Assembly: GCF_017991995.1 (NCBI RefSeq)
Contig: NZ_JAGOPN010000024.1
Coordinates: 34,734-98,733, forward strand
Direction of reading: 5' to 3'
Source: Pseudacidovorax sp.
Lineage (GTDB): Bacteria; Pseudomonadota; Gammaproteobacteria; Burkholderiales; Burkholderiaceae_C
DNA: 64,000 nt
The position numbers and the translations under genes were made by a program. The notes beneath the pieces were generated by a model. It did no database searches. It saw nothing but the letters and a program-made list of their open reading frames with translations, and was not told where the DNA came from. How positions within the stretch are numbered: the first letter of the stretch is position 1; every line of letters begins with the position of its first letter. Shown here in pieces: positions 1 through 10,426 of this stretch.

Positions 1-265
1 CGCCGGCGGGCGCCAGCAGTTCGGCGGCCAGCGCGAGCAGGCGGCCCAGCACCTGTGCCAGGCCGTTCGGCGCCATGGCGACCCACAGGGCATGGGCCGG
101 CAATTGCCAGTCGACGGACACGCCCGGCGCCAGGCGCGGCCCGGCTGCCATGGCGGCCAGCACGGCGCGCAGGTCGGCCGTCGTGTCGGCCGGCTGTACG
201 CCGGCAGGCAGGCTCGCGGGCGCGGTGCGCCAGGCGGTGGCGTCGGTGCGGGCTCCAGCTCTCAC
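1..265 (-). CDS. Unidentified protein, N-terminal 88 residues only (cut by window edge)
   Basis: A GTG codon at 265 is preceded by GGGAGG at a good distance (bases 271-276 on the opposite strand), so translation probably starts here, 13 bases after the porin stop. The frame stays open to the window edge. The stretch around residues 60-85 (MAPNGLAQVLGRLLALAAEL) resembles the N-box helix of histidine-kinase ATPase domains, which usually reads like xPxRLxQVLxNLLxNA. If so, the protein would have almost no sensor or dimerisation region before the ATPase fold, which is unusual. The family call is only a resemblance, and the expected Asn is not present. Confidence 0.4.
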   Translation of the reverse strand, partial: MRAGARTDATAWRTAPASLPAGVQPADTTADLRAVLAAMAAGPRLAPGVSVDWQLPAHALWVAMAPNGLAQVLGRLLALAAELLAPAG

Positions 266-278
266 GGCGGCCTCCCGG

Positions 279-1427
279 TCAGAAGTTGTGGCGGATGCCG
301 AAGTCGTACCCCGTGGACGACTTCGGCAGACCGCTGTAGCCCACGCCCACCGAGCCGTAGCCGGTGGTGGCCGCGGCCGACAGGCTGCCGGTGTAGGCGC
401 TGTCGTTGCGGTTGCTGATGCGCGCCACGGTGGCATACAGCGACGTGCGCTTGGACAGGTTGTGCACATAGCCCAGCGCCAGCTTGCGCGAGCGCGGCGC
501 TTCGCCGTAGAGCGGCGCGAGCGCGCCTTCGTCGTAGCGCACCTGGCCGTAGGAGGCGCGGATCAGGCCCGCGCCCACCGGCATGCTGGCGCCGATCAGG
601 TAGCCGTCGTAGTTGTTGCTGAGCGAGGTCTGCAGCGTGTCGGAGCGGTCGCGCACGTTGGAGAGTTCGCCGAAGAGCTTGACCGGCCCGAAGTCGTAGG
701 TGGCCCCCAGGTTGCTGCGGCGCACGGTGCGGGTGAGGCTGCCGCTGTCGGTCACGGTGGTCTGGCCGGAGGCCAGGGCGATGTCGAGCGGGCCGTTGGC
801 ATAGCCGAAGCGCGCGCCGGTGTAGCGGCCCGCATCGCTGGTGCCGGTGAGGCTGGTGCTGGTATCGACGTTCTCGTGCGCTGCGTACTGCACCTGACCG
901 TAGAAGCCACCCAGCGTGGCCGGCAGGAAGTAGCTCACCATGTTGCTGGCGCGCAGGTAGTTGGTCGCCAGGCCGGTGTCGGCCGCGCTCACCGCGCCGA
1001 TGATGTTCGCGCCCGAGCCGTTGCCGCCGAAGGGGTCGAAGATCGTGTCGTTCAGGGAGTTGGCGGTGCGGTCGCGGCCGAGGCGGATCTCACCGAAACG
1101 GCCCGACAGGCTCACCGTCGAGCGGCGTGTGAACGCCAGGCTGCCGGCGCCATCGTCGGTGGACAGCGGCGCCTCCAGCCAGAAGCTGGCGGCCAGGCCA
1201 CCGCCGAGGTCTTCCACGCCCCGCAGGCCCAGGCTGCTGTTGCCGTAGCCCGAGTTGCCCAGGCTGGTGCGGCTCTGGCGCGTGGTGAGGCCGGTGGTGG
1301 CATCGGTGGCCGTGGCCGACTGATAGGTCACGCCCGTGTCGATGGTGCCGAAGAGGGTGACAGACGATTGGGCCGAGGCGGCCCCGGCGAGCGCGCCGCA
1401 GGCCAGGGCGACGAGGGTGTTCTTCAT
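279..1427 (-). CDS. Gram-negative porin (Burkholderiales general porin family)
   Basis: A 382-residue outer-membrane porin of the general-diffusion trimer type (Porin_4/OmpC-like). The start at 1427 gives a clean signal peptide (MKNTLVALACGALAGAASAQ) with an AxA-type cleavage site, and GGAG lies upstream. The mature protein opens with SSVTLFGTIDTGV, the usual first beta strand of this family, and ends in HNF, the terminal Phe needed for BAM-dependent insertion. Alternating polar and hydrophobic strands run throughout, with the RFGEIRLGRD segment near residue 115. An upstream in-frame ATG at 1475 would spoil the signal peptide and is rejected. No substrate specificity can be read from the sequence. 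Confidence 0.93.
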   Translation of the reverse strand: MKNTLVALACGALAGAASAQSSVTLFGTIDTGVTYQSATATDATTGLTTRQSRTSLGNSGYGNSSLGLRGVEDLGGGLAASFWLEAPLSTDDGAGSLAFTRRSTVSLSGRFGEIRLGRDRTANSLNDTIFDPFGGNGSGANIIGAVSAADTGLATNYLRASNMVSYFLPATLGGFYGQVQYAAHENVDTSTSLTGTSDAGRYTGARFGYANGPLDIALASGQTTVTDSGSLTRTVRRSNLGATYDFGPVKLFGELSNVRDRSDTLQTSLSNNYDGYLIGASMPVGAGLIRASYGQVRYDEGALAPLYGEAPRSRKLALGYVHNLSKRTSLYATVARISNRNDSAYTGSLSAAATTGYGSVGVGYSGLPKSSTGYDFGIRHNF

Positions 1428-1586
1428 TCTTGCTCCGTTCCTTTCGAGCCACGGCCGGCCGTCGGCCGGAACCATGGGCGCCGGCAGGAGACCGGCGCGA
1501 GCGAATGGTCGGGGGCAAAGTCGGAGGAAATTTGAATGGGCCCACGCTGCCGTGCGAGGGCGCAGCGCGGGCCCGGCGTGCCGCGG

Positions 1587-2543
1587 CTACATGCCGAGCA
1601 GGTGTGGCAGTACCGCCAGCAGGGCGCTGATGGTGAAGAAGGACAGGGCGGTGGTGGCCAGCAGCGAGGCGGCCGCCAGCGAATCCTGGCCATGCGGCTG
1701 CGCCAGGATCGGATAGATGCTCAGCATGGGCGCAGCCGCCGACAGCACCAGCGCCAGGCGCAGCGCCGGCTCCATGGGCGGCATGCCCAGCGCCTCGGCG
1801 GCCAGCAGCACGGCCAGCATCAAAGCGGGGTGCAGCAGCAGCTTGCCGGCCGCGATGCGCAGCACCTGGCGGCGCATGCCCGCCAGGCCCAGGCCCACCA
1901 GCGAGCCGCCGATCACGAACAGTGACAGTGCGGTGCTGGCCTGCGCGAACAGACCGATGGTGCGCAGCAGCGGCGCCGGCAGGCGCAGGCCGGTCAGCGC
2001 CACCGCCACGCCCGCCGCCATGGCCCAGATCATGGGGTTGCGCGCCAGGCTGTGCGCCGTGCGCCGCAGCGTGAGGCGCCAATCGCCGCGGCCGTCGGCG
2101 GCATCAGCCAGCGCCATGGCCAGCGGCACCAGCAGCAGGTTCTCCACGATCATGTTCAGGCCCAGCACCAGGCCGGCGCTCTGCGCGATCACCATCGACA
2201 GGATGGGGTAGCCGACGAAGCCGCTGTTGGGGCAGCTCATGCCCATGGCCACGAGCGCCGGCACGGGGCTGCCGGCGGGTGCCTGTCGCGCCGCCCACCA
2301 GCGGCCCACGAAGAGCGTGAGCAGCGACCCCACCGCGTACAGCAGCATGTAGCGCAGGTTGAGCACATCGCCCGTCGGTCGCTGGACCAGCGCGCTGAAC
2401 AGCAGGGCCGGCAGCGCCAGCCGGATGACGAACTGCCCCAGCACCCGCATGTCCGTCCGGGCAAACAGGCCCCTGCGGGTGACCAGCCAGCCGGCAGCGA
2501 TGGCGAGATAGATGGGAACGGTGATCGAAAGGATGGCGAGCAT
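1587..2543 (-). CDS. AEC (auxin efflux carrier) family transporter
   Basis: A 318-residue inner-membrane protein with about ten hydrophobic segments, arranged as two five-helix halves as in the AEC/bile-acid-sodium symporter superfamily. Typical marks are the N-terminal LSITVPIYLAIAAGWL, the central GMSCPNSGFVGYPI (the conserved NxGxxGxP-like turn) and the late LSAAAPMLS helix. Family members export or exchange small carboxylates such as malate or malonate; the substrate cannot be told here. The start at 2543 is chosen because it directly opens the first helix. The frame stays open far upstream, but that part reads like antisense of the next operon. No strong ribosome-binding site is visible. 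Confidence 0.88.
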   Translation of the reverse strand: MLAILSITVPIYLAIAAGWLVTRRGLFARTDMRVLGQFVIRLALPALLFSALVQRPTGDVLNLRYMLLYAVGSLLTLFVGRWWAARQAPAGSPVPALVAMGMSCPNSGFVGYPILSMVIAQSAGLVLGLNMIVENLLLVPLAMALADAADGRGDWRLTLRRTAHSLARNPMIWAMAAGVAVALTGLRLPAPLLRTIGLFAQASTALSLFVIGGSLVGLGLAGMRRQVLRIAAGKLLLHPALMLAVLLAAEALGMPPMEPALRLALVLSAAAPMLSIYPILAQPHGQDSLAAASLLATTALSFFTISALLAVLPHLLGM

Positions 2544-2690
2544 GGCGGGTCCGGCGAGCCCGGCACTGTAGCCATGCGTCCCGATCCGCGTCGTTTGCGA
2601 ATCGAACAGCCCCATGCCGCGCTGCGTCTGAATGTGCAAAAAATCAGTACATGAATTGCTGAAATCTGATCCCAAGGTGAACTTCACGGG

Positions 2691-2699
2691 TGCTATCTT
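2691..2699 (+). promoter_or_regulatory. Candidate extended -10 promoter of the deaminase/ABC operon
   Basis: TGCTATCTT matches an extended -10 (TGnTATnnT) 28 bases before the ATG at 2727. No good -35 box is seen at the right distance. It sits in the only AT-rich part of the 183-base divergent gap between the AEC gene and the binding-protein gene. Confidence 0.35.
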
Positions 2700-2726
2700 T
2701 TCCTGCATCAAGACAGAGGACCCCGC

Positions 2727-3848
2727 ATGCTCTCCCCCACGACAACCGCTCTGCGTATTGGTTTTGCCCGCCTGGCCCTGGGCTTTGCGGCCGCTCTCGC
2801 GGCGCTGGCGCCGGCCCATGGGCAGGCACCCGCCAAGCCGCTCAAGCCCGTCACCATCGCCCTGGGCACGCAGGTGGTCAACGTCACCTATCCCTGGCTC
2901 ACGCTGCCCATCGCGCTGGGCTACTGGAAGGAGGAGGGCTACGACGTCAAGGTGGTCACCGTGGGTGGCTCGCTGCAGGGCATCCAGCAGATGGTGGCCG
3001 GCGGCGTGGAGTTCGCGCAGGTCAACTCCACCGGCCTGATCCAGGCCAACACCGACAACAACGTGGCCGTACGCGGGCTCATGGGCACCGGCGTCATCGA
3101 CTGGGGCATCGGCGTGACGCAGGACGGCCCCATCAAGAGCGTGACGGACCTCAAGGGCAAGAAGATCGGCATCTTCAGCCTGGGCACCGGCGGTGTGCCG
3201 CTGCTCAAGGGCTACCTGCGCTCCAACGGCATCGACCCCGACAAGGACGTGCAGATCATCGCCACCGGCGCCGGTGCGCCCGCGCTCGAAGCGCTCAAGA
3301 GCGACCGGGTGCAGGCCCTGATGTTCTGGGGCTCGGCGCTCACCGGCTTCCAGAACGCCGGCACACCGCTGCGGGTGCTGTACGCGCCGGCTTGGCGCGC
3401 CCTGCCCGACTTCACCTTCGCCACCATGCAGAAGACCATCGACGCCGACCCGGCGATGGTGGAGGCCATCTCCCGCGGCGCCGCCAAGGCCACGCTCTTC
3501 GCCTGGACCAACCCGGACTGCGCCCGCCGCATCCACTGGAAGAGCTTCCCCTCCACCAAGCCCACCGGCGCCGACGAGGCCACGCTGGCCAAGTGGGACC
3601 TGGCGCTACTCAACACGCAGCTGGACACCATGAAGGCCGCGCACACCATGAATGGCGGCAAGCTGATCGGCGCGATGGACCCGGCCGCCTACGGCCGCAT
3701 GCAGGACTTCATGCAGGGCGAAGGGCTGATCAAGCGCACGGTGCCGGTCGAGTCGATGCTCTACCTCAAGCCGGGCTTCGTGGAGGCGATCAACCGCTTC
3801 GATCACCAGGCCGTCGTCGACGCCGCCAAGGCGTGCAAGAACGGCTGA
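2727..3848 (+). CDS. ABC transporter periplasmic substrate-binding protein (NMT1/TauA/SsuA-like)
   Basis: A 373-residue secreted binding protein. Residues 1-32 form a signal peptide ending AHG-QA. The mature part shows the NMT1/SsuA pattern: a first strand VTIALGTQ, then GYWKEEGYDVKVVTVGGS and the QQMVAGGVEFAQVN segment. The family delivers sulfonates, nitrate, pyrimidine thiamine precursors or related small molecules to SsuBC-type importers. It is followed after 1 base by the deaminase gene and then by the ATPase and permease, so all five genes probably form one transcript. AGAGGA precedes the ATG. The nearby deaminase suggests a nitrogenous (nucleobase-like) ligand, which is inference. Confidence 0.9.
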   Translation: MLSPTTTALRIGFARLALGFAAALAALAPAHGQAPAKPLKPVTIALGTQVVNVTYPWLTLPIALGYWKEEGYDVKVVTVGGSLQGIQQMVAGGVEFAQVNSTGLIQANTDNNVAVRGLMGTGVIDWGIGVTQDGPIKSVTDLKGKKIGIFSLGTGGVPLLKGYLRSNGIDPDKDVQIIATGAGAPALEALKSDRVQALMFWGSALTGFQNAGTPLRVLYAPAWRALPDFTFATMQKTIDADPAMVEAISRGAAKATLFAWTNPDCARRIHWKSFPSTKPTGADEATLAKWDLALLNTQLDTMKAAHTMNGGKLIGAMDPAAYGRMQDFMQGEGLIKRTVPVESMLYLKPGFVEAINRFDHQAVVDAAKACKNG

Positions 3849-3849
3849 C

Positions 3850-4872
3850 ATGACGCCCGAACAATTCATCGCCGGCCTGCCCAAGGCCGAACTGCACATG
3901 CACATCGAGGGCTCCATCGAGCCCGAGCTGATGCTGTCGCTGGCCCGGCGCAACGGCGTGGCCATCCGCTGGCAGACCGAGGCCGAGTTGCGCGACGCCT
4001 ACCGCTTCACCCGGCTGCAGGACTTCCTGGACCTGTACTACGACGGCTGCCGCGTGCTGCTGCAGGTGGCCGACTTCCACGAGGTGACGCGCGACTACCT
4101 GCGTCGCGCCCATGCCGATGGCGTGCGGCATGCCGAGATGTTCCTCGGGCCGCAGGGCCACACCACGCGCGGGGTGCCGCTGGCGGTGGTGATGCAGGGC
4201 GTGCTGTCGGCCATGGACGCGGCCGAGGCCGAGGACGGCATCACCAGCGGCCTGATCCTGGTGGCCCAGCGCCACCGCAGCGAAGAGGAGGCCATGGCGC
4301 TCCTGGCCGAGGCCGAGCCCTGGTTCGACCGCATCCTGGGCTTCGGCCTGGGCGGCGCGGAGCTGGGCCATCCCCCCTCGAAGTTCGAGCGCTTCTTCGC
4401 CCGCTGCCGCGAACTGGGCTTCAAGGTGACGGCCCATGCCGGGGAGGAAGGCCCGGCCGCCTATGTACGCGAGGCGGTGGAGCTGCTGCAGGTGGACCGG
4501 CTGGACCACGGCAATGCCTGCCTGGACGACCCGGCGCTGGTGCAGGAGTTGACGCGCCGCCGCATTCCGCTGACGGTGTGCCCGCTGTCCAACCTCAAGC
4601 TGCAGGTGGTGACGGACATGGCGGCGCATCCGCTCAAGACGCTGATGGACGCCGGCCTGTGCGTCACGGTCAATTCCGACGACCCCTCCTACTTCGGCGG
4701 CTACGTCAACGACAACTACCTCGCCTGCCAGCAGGCGCTGGGCCTGACGCAGGGCGAGCTGGCGCAACTGGCGCGCCAGAGCTTCGAGGCCGCGTTCATG
4801 CCCGAGGCGCAGCGCGCGCAGGCGCTGGCGGCCATCGACGACTGGGTGGCGCTGGCCGATGCCGCCGTCTGA
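3850..4872 (+). CDS. add: Adenine/adenosine deaminase family protein
   Basis: A 340-residue TIM-barrel deaminase of the adenosine/AMP deaminase family, removing an amino group from a purine with a zinc-bound water. Visible metal and catalytic residues are H16 and H18 (HMHIEG), H196 and E199 (HAGEE), H220 (LDHG) and D277/D278 (NSDDP). The N-terminal HIEGSIEPELM pattern is closer to the adenine deaminase branch (Aah1-like) than to E. coli Add, so adenine may be the true substrate. The gene lies between a binding protein and its ABC partners, which is an unusual place and suggests that an imported purine or purine-like compound is deaminated. The symbol follows the family; substrate preference is not settled. 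Confidence 0.88.
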   Translation: MTPEQFIAGLPKAELHMHIEGSIEPELMLSLARRNGVAIRWQTEAELRDAYRFTRLQDFLDLYYDGCRVLLQVADFHEVTRDYLRRAHADGVRHAEMFLGPQGHTTRGVPLAVVMQGVLSAMDAAEAEDGITSGLILVAQRHRSEEEAMALLAEAEPWFDRILGFGLGGAELGHPPSKFERFFARCRELGFKVTAHAGEEGPAAYVREAVELLQVDRLDHGNACLDDPALVQELTRRRIPLTVCPLSNLKLQVVTDMAAHPLKTLMDAGLCVTVNSDDPSYFGGYVNDNYLACQQALGLTQGELAQLARQSFEAAFMPEAQRAQALAAIDDWVALADAAV

Positions 4873-4893
4873 CCCTTCTCCCGAGGACCTCGC

Positions 4894-5690
<797 letters not shown>

Positions 5691-5691
<1 letters not shown>

Positions 5692-6545
5692 TGGCCGACA
5701 CCCTGACCTCTTCCGTGCCGCCGGGCGCGGCCGCCGCCGAGGACGCCCCGGTGCGTGCCACCGGTCTGACGCCGATGCGCCGGCGCGTGCTCATCGCCGC
5801 CGTGTTCGTGGCCGTGATCGCCGCCTGGCAGCTGGCGGTCACAGCACTCGACGTGTCGCACCTGATCTTCCCCGGCCCGCTGGCCGTGGTGCAGGCGCTC
5901 TACGACGGCATCGCCTCTGGCGACATCCCCTCGCACCTGTGGGTCACGCTCTACGAGATCCTGGCCGGCTTCGCGGCCGGGGCGCTCGCCGGCTTCGTGC
6001 TGGGTGCGCTGATCGGCCAGAGCGCGCTGCTGGAGGCGGTGCTCTACCCGTACGTGGTGGCCTTCCAGACTGTGCCCAAGGTGGCCGTGGCGCCGCTGTT
6101 CGTGCTGTGGTTCGGCTTCGGCACCACGTCGAAGGTGATCATCACGGCCACCATCGTGTTCTTTCCGGTGCTGGCCAACACCATCGTCGGCCTGCGCTCG
6201 GCACCGCGCGAGCAGATCGACCTGATGCGCGCCTTCACCGCCTCGGGCTGGCATGTGTTCCGCATGGTGCGGCTGCCGCATGCGCTGCCCTATGTGTTCG
6301 CGGGGCTGGACATCGGCATCGTGCTGTCGGTCATCGGCGCCATCGTGGGCGAGTTCGTCGGCGCCCAGGCGGGACTGGGCTACCTGATCCTGCAGCGCAA
6401 CTTCTCGATGGACGCGGCGGGCATGTTCGCCATCCTCATCGTGCTCTCGCTCATCGGCATCGTGCTGCATGCGGCGGTGCGCTGGATCGCGCGGCGCGTG
6501 ATCTTCTGGGCCGACGCCTTCTCCGATCTCTCGCGCGGCAGTTAG
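5691..6545 (+). CDS. ABC transporter permease (SsuC/TauC type)
   Basis: A 284-residue inner-membrane permease with about six transmembrane segments after a polar N-terminus of some 30 residues. The EAA loop that docks the ATPase is around LRSAPREQIDLMRAFTASG, followed by FRMVRLPHALPYVFAGL, which is the binding-protein-dependent transport signature. It starts inside the stop codon of the ATPase gene. Together with the preceding ATPase and binding protein it completes one importer; the permease is presumably a homodimer as in other SsuC-type systems. Confidence 0.93.
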
Positions 6546-6595
6546 CCCCCTGGCCGTTCCCGCCGCGCACTCTCCCCAAAACCAAGGAGCCTCCC

Positions 6596-7615
6596 ATGAC
6601 CGAATCGAACGACCACGCCGTGGTCGCGCCCCGCCGTGCCTCGGCGCAGGAAATGCCCGTCCTCGACCTGGGCGAATGGATCGCCGGCGGTCCCATCGAG
6701 CCGCTGGTCGCGCAGTTCCGCGAGGCCTGTACCCGCACCGGCTTCTTCTACGTGAAGAACCATGGCGTGCCGCAGGCCGTCATCGATGCCGTGTTCGACG
6801 CCACCCGCCGCTACATGTCGCTGCCCATGGAGGAGCGCCTGAAGGACAAGATCGATGAGCGCTTCCGCCGCGGCTTCATGCCCATCGGCGTGACGCAGCA
6901 TCCGGGCCACAAGCCCGACCTGAAGGAAAGCTACGAACTGGGCCTGGACCTGCCGCTCACCGATGCCGACGTGCAGGCCGGGCGCCCGCTGCATGGCCCC
7001 AACCGCTGGCCGGCCGACAAGCCCTGGCTGGAAGAGGCCGCGATGGCCTACTTCAACCACACCATCGCGCTGGGCAAGCGGCTGCTGCGCGTGTTTGCGC
7101 TGGCGCTGGGTCAGCCGGAGGCGTTCTTCCTGCAGTACGCCCGCAAGCCGATGGTGCAGGCGCGGCTCTTCCACTATCCGCCGCAGGAGTCGCCCACCCA
7201 GCTGGAACTGGGAGCCGCTGCCCACACCGACTACGGCATGCTGACCCTGCTGGTGCAGGACCCGATCGGCGGCCTGGAGTTGCGCACCAAGGCCGGCGAA
7301 TGGGTGGCCGCGCCCTACATCGAGGGCACGCTGGTGGTGAACCTGGGCGACCTGGTGAAGGTATGGACCAACGACCGCTATGTCTCCAACCTGCACCGCG
7401 TGGCCAACCGCACCGGCCGCGAGCGCTATTCGATCCCGACCTTCTTCAACCTGGACTACGACACGCCCGTGGCCTGCCTGCCCGGCTTCGTCGAGCCGGG
7501 CGAGGCGCCGCGGCATGCGCCGATCAAGTCGGGCGACTATCTCGTGAGCCGCTTCGCCTCGGTGCAGAAGTACAAGACGCCGGCCGAGCTGGCGGCCGAG
7601 GAAGCGGCGGGCTGA
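6596..7615 (+). CDS. Isopenicillin N synthase-like Fe(II)/2-oxoglutarate-dependent oxygenase
   Basis: A 339-residue non-haem iron oxygenase with an N-terminal DIOX_N half (VLDLGEWI, then GFFYVKNHGVP at about 49-59) and a C-terminal double-stranded beta-helix core. The iron ligands are H210 and D212 (HTDYGML) and H267 (NLHRV); R277 and S279 (RYS) match the 2-oxoglutarate-binding RxS. The start at 6596 follows AAGGAG with good spacing, 50 bases after the permease stop, so it is likely co-transcribed with the importer. The family hydroxylates or desaturates small molecules. With a purine-type deaminase in the same operon, oxidation of an imported N-heterocycle or its side chain is possible but unproven. 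Confidence 0.9.
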   Translation: MTESNDHAVVAPRRASAQEMPVLDLGEWIAGGPIEPLVAQFREACTRTGFFYVKNHGVPQAVIDAVFDATRRYMSLPMEERLKDKIDERFRRGFMPIGVTQHPGHKPDLKESYELGLDLPLTDADVQAGRPLHGPNRWPADKPWLEEAAMAYFNHTIALGKRLLRVFALALGQPEAFFLQYARKPMVQARLFHYPPQESPTQLELGAAAHTDYGMLTLLVQDPIGGLELRTKAGEWVAAPYIEGTLVVNLGDLVKVWTNDRYVSNLHRVANRTGRERYSIPTFFNLDYDTPVACLPGFVEPGEAPRHAPIKSGDYLVSRFASVQKYKTPAELAAEEAAG

Positions 7616-7651
7616 GGGCGCCACGCGCCATGCGTCGGCGGCCGGCCTCGA

Positions 7652-8593
7652 TCAGCGGCTGGGCCGCACCGCGGCCGCGGCGGATTCGGGCTCCAGTTGC
7701 TCCAGTTCGGCCGTCAGCTCGTTGATGAAGGTGGTCACCGGCAGCGGCAGGTTGCGGCCCCGGTGCACGCACAGCGAAAAGCGCTGCGGCTTGGCGCGCG
7801 GGTCCTTCAGCAGCACATAGCGGCCGCGCCCGGCCAGGTGCTGCGTGTCCTGCAGCGGCGGCGTCAGGATCGACAGCGCCATGCCCTCGGCCGAGACGTT
7901 GCGCAGCAGCTCGTAGGAGTTGGTCTCCAGCGCCACCTTGGGCCGGATCTTGGCCTTGGACAGCATCTCGTCGTACTGCTGCTTGGTCCACATGGTGGCG
8001 TCGGGCAGGGCCAGGCCATATTCCGCGCAATCCGACAGGCGCAGCGTCTCGCGCCCGTGCAGGGGATGACCGGCGCTCACGTACACGTACAGCGGCAGCA
8101 GGCGTTGGTAGGCGATGGTCACGTCCTGATGGGTGACGTTGCCGAAGGTCAGGCACAGGTCCAGCCGGTCGTCCACCAGCATCTCGATCAGCTGCGGGCT
8201 GTTGTAGACCTGCACGTTGAAGGTGAAGCCCGGAAAGCGCCGCGTGAAGCGGGCCATGAAGCCGGGCATGAAGTCGCGGATCAGCGATTCCGGAATGCCC
8301 AGGTTGACGTGGCCGCGGCGCAGGCCCTGGATGGCCTCGATCTCGGAGCGCAGGCGCCGTGATTCGCTGTCCACGCTCTTGGCATAGCGCATCAGCAGTT
8401 CGCCCGCCGCCGTCAGCTTGAGGGTCGAGCGGCCCCGGCTGCGCTCCAGCAGCGGCGCGCCCAGCGTCTCTTCGAGCAGGCCGATCTGGCGGCTGATGGC
8501 CGAGGGCGCGACGAAGAGGATCTCGGAGGCGGCGCGGATGGAGCCGCAGCGCACCGACTCGACGAAGTAGCGCAGTGCGGTGGTGGAGATCAC
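7652..8593 (-). CDS. LysR-family transcriptional regulator
   Basis: A 313-residue regulator with an N-terminal winged helix-turn-helix (residues 1-60, including AASEILFVAPSAISRQIGLL) and a periplasmic-binding-protein-like effector domain from about residue 90. It is convergent with the deaminase/ABC/oxygenase operon, whose last stop lies 36 bases away, and it follows lipA on the same strand. LysR regulators often control neighbours, so the adjacent operon is a candidate target, but the operon promoter is 5 kb away and no shared site was identified. Confidence 0.92.
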   Translation of the reverse strand: MISTTALRYFVESVRCGSIRAASEILFVAPSAISRQIGLLEETLGAPLLERSRGRSTLKLTAAGELLMRYAKSVDSESRRLRSEIEAIQGLRRGHVNLGIPESLIRDFMPGFMARFTRRFPGFTFNVQVYNSPQLIEMLVDDRLDLCLTFGNVTHQDVTIAYQRLLPLYVYVSAGHPLHGRETLRLSDCAEYGLALPDATMWTKQQYDEMLSKAKIRPKVALETNSYELLRNVSAEGMALSILTPPLQDTQHLAGRGRYVLLKDPRAKPQRFSLCVHRGRNLPLPVTTFINELTAELEQLEPESAAAAVRPSR

Positions 8594-8659
8594 GGCTGCA
8601 CCGCCCGCGCGGGCAGGACGGTGCGCGCAGGCGCCGCCAGCTGCCTCATGGTGCGGTGA

Positions 8660-9670
8660 TCAGGCAGCAGGCGCGGCTTCGGCGCCGGCGGCCAGCACAT
8701 GGCCGGCCTGCTGGTCGGCGTGGTAGCTGGAGCGCACCATGGCGCCCACGGCGGCATGGCTGAAGCCCATCTTGTAGGCCTCTTCCTCGAACATCCTGAA
8801 GGTGTCGGGGTGCACGTAGCGGCGCACCGGCAGGTGGCTGTTGCTGGGCGCGAGGTACTGGCCGATGGTCAGCATGTCGATGTCGTGCGCGCGCATGTCG
8901 CGCATGACCTGCAGGATCTCTTCGTCGGTCTCGCCCAGGCCGACCATGATGCCGCTCTTGGTCGGCACGTTGGGATGCAGCGCCTTGAACTTCTTGAGCA
9001 GGTTCAGGCTGAACTGGTAGTCGGAGCCCGGCCGCGCTTCCTTGTACAGGCGCGGGATGGTCTCCAGGTTGTGGTTCATCACATCCGGCGGCGCGGCCTT
9101 GAGGATCTCCAGCGCGCGGTCGTCGCGGCCGCGGAAGTCGGGCACCAGGATCTCGATCTGCGTCGTGGGCGAGAGCTCGCGCGTCTTCTGGATGCATTCC
9201 ACGAAGTGGCCGCTGCCGCCGTCGCGCAGGTCGTCACGGTCGACGCTGGTGATCACCACATACTTCAGGCGCAGCTTGGCGATGGTCTTGGCCAGGTTGA
9301 GCGGCTCGTCCTTGTCCAGCGGATCGGGCCGGCCGTGGCCGACGTCGCAGAAGGGGCAGCGGCGCGTGCACTTGTCGCCCATGATCATGAAGGTCGCCGT
9401 GCCCTTGCCGAAGCATTCGCCGATGTTGGGGCAGGAGGCTTCTTCGCAGACCGTGTGCAGGTTGGACTCGCGCAGGATCTGCTTGATCTCGTAGAAGCGC
9501 GTGGTGGGGCTGCCGGCCTTGACACGGATCCATTCGGGCTTCTTGAGCACCTCGCCCGTCTGCTCGACCTTGACGGGAATGCGCGAGAGCTTGGCGGCGG
9601 CCTTCTGCTTGGCCAGCGGGTTGTAGGTGTCGGCGCTCTGGGCGTCGCGGACGACTTCGGTGGAGCTCAT
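8660..9670 (-). CDS. lipA: Lipoyl synthase LipA
   Basis: A 336-residue radical-SAM enzyme that inserts two sulfur atoms into octanoyl groups on lipoyl domains of 2-oxoacid dehydrogenases and the glycine cleavage system. The auxiliary cluster motif [12 protein letters not shown] and the radical-SAM motif CTRRCPFC are both intact, and the C-terminal RSSYHA segment that supplies the conserved Ser is present. The last 15 residues are Ala-rich and likely unstructured. It follows lipB by about 30 bases on the same strand, so transfer and sulfur insertion are encoded together. Confidence 0.97.
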   Translation of the reverse strand: MSSTEVVRDAQSADTYNPLAKQKAAAKLSRIPVKVEQTGEVLKKPEWIRVKAGSPTTRFYEIKQILRESNLHTVCEEASCPNIGECFGKGTATFMIMGDKCTRRCPFCDVGHGRPDPLDKDEPLNLAKTIAKLRLKYVVITSVDRDDLRDGGSGHFVECIQKTRELSPTTQIEILVPDFRGRDDRALEILKAAPPDVMNHNLETIPRLYKEARPGSDYQFSLNLLKKFKALHPNVPTKSGIMVGLGETDEEILQVMRDMRAHDIDMLTIGQYLAPSNSHLPVRRYVHPDTFRMFEEEAYKMGFSHAAVGAMVRSSYHADQQAGHVLAAGAEAAPAA

Positions 9671-9700
9671 TGGGAGGCTTTCTGGGAGGGGCCGGGGGTG

Positions 9701-10426
9701 TCAGGGCAGGAGGTAGGCCTGCAGCTTCCGGCTCAGTACCTGGGCGGCATCGTCCCAGGCCACGGGGACGCCGATTGTAGAAAGGTCGACCGTGCGCAGC
9801 CCTGCGTAGCCGCAAGGGTTGATGCGCGAATAGGGTTCCAGGTCCATGGCCACGTTGAGCGCCACGCCGTGGTAGGTGCAGTGTCGGCTGACCTTGAGGC
9901 CCAGCGCGGCGATCTTGCCCAGGCCGCGGAAGGGGTCACCGCCGGGCATGGGGCCGGTCAGCGCCGCGTGCGAGAAAGGGTCGTCCAGCCGCACGTAGAT
10001 GCCCGGTGCCGTGGGCACGCGGTGGCCGGTCACGCCGAAGTGGGCCAGCGTGGCGATCACCGACTCCTCGATGCGGTAGACGTATTCCTTGATGAAGTAG
10101 CCGGCGCGCTTCAGGTCCAGCAGCGGATAGGCCACCACCTGGCCCGGGCCGTGGTAGGTGACCTGGCCGCCGCGGTCGGTCTGGATGACGGGAATGTCGC
10201 CCGGCAGCAGCAGGTGGTCCTGCCGGCCGGCCAGGCCCTGCGTGAAGACCGGGTCGTGTTCGCACAGCCAGAGACGGTCGGGCGTTTCGGGCACGCGCTC
10301 GGCGGTGAAGCGCTGCATGGCGGCGAAGGTGGCGGCGTAGTCCACCCGGCCCAGCCACTCGGGCGTGGGCGGAGGCGGGCGGATGGCTTCTGCCGCGGCC
10401 GGGGCTTCGCCGTCGGCCACGCTCAC
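9701..10426 (-). CDS. lipB: Octanoyltransferase LipB
   Basis: A 241-residue enzyme moving octanoate from acyl carrier protein to lipoyl domains, upstream of LipA. Visible marks are [17 protein letters not shown], the [10 protein letters not shown] region carrying the catalytic Lys, and the catalytic Cys in INPCGYAGL. The chosen start is the GTG at 10426, which overlaps the TGA of the DUF493 gene in a GTGA arrangement. The frame remains open further upstream to 10798, but that part is a shadow of the DUF493 gene. The first 25 residues (VSVADGEAP and an Ala/Pro-rich stretch) are a non-conserved extension. Confidence 0.94.
   Translation of the reverse strand: MSVADGEAPAAAEAIRPPPPTPEWLGRVDYAATFAAMQRFTAERVPETPDRLWLCEHDPVFTQGLAGRQDHLLLPGDIPVIQTDRGGQVTYHGPGQVVAYPLLDLKRAGYFIKEYVYRIEESVIATLAHFGVTGHRVPTAPGIYVRLDDPFSHAALTGPMPGGDPFRGLGKIAALGLKVSRHCTYHGVALNVAMDLEPYSRINPCGYAGLRTVDLSTIGVPVAWDDAAQVLSRKLQAYLLP

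Noticed and set aside
75..1535. Long plus-strand open frame of 486 residues opposite the porin gene
   Set aside because: Composition is Ala/Val/Gly/Arg/His-rich with no recognisable motif, and the minus strand has a clear porin with signal peptide and terminal Phe. It is a GC-rich antisense shadow.
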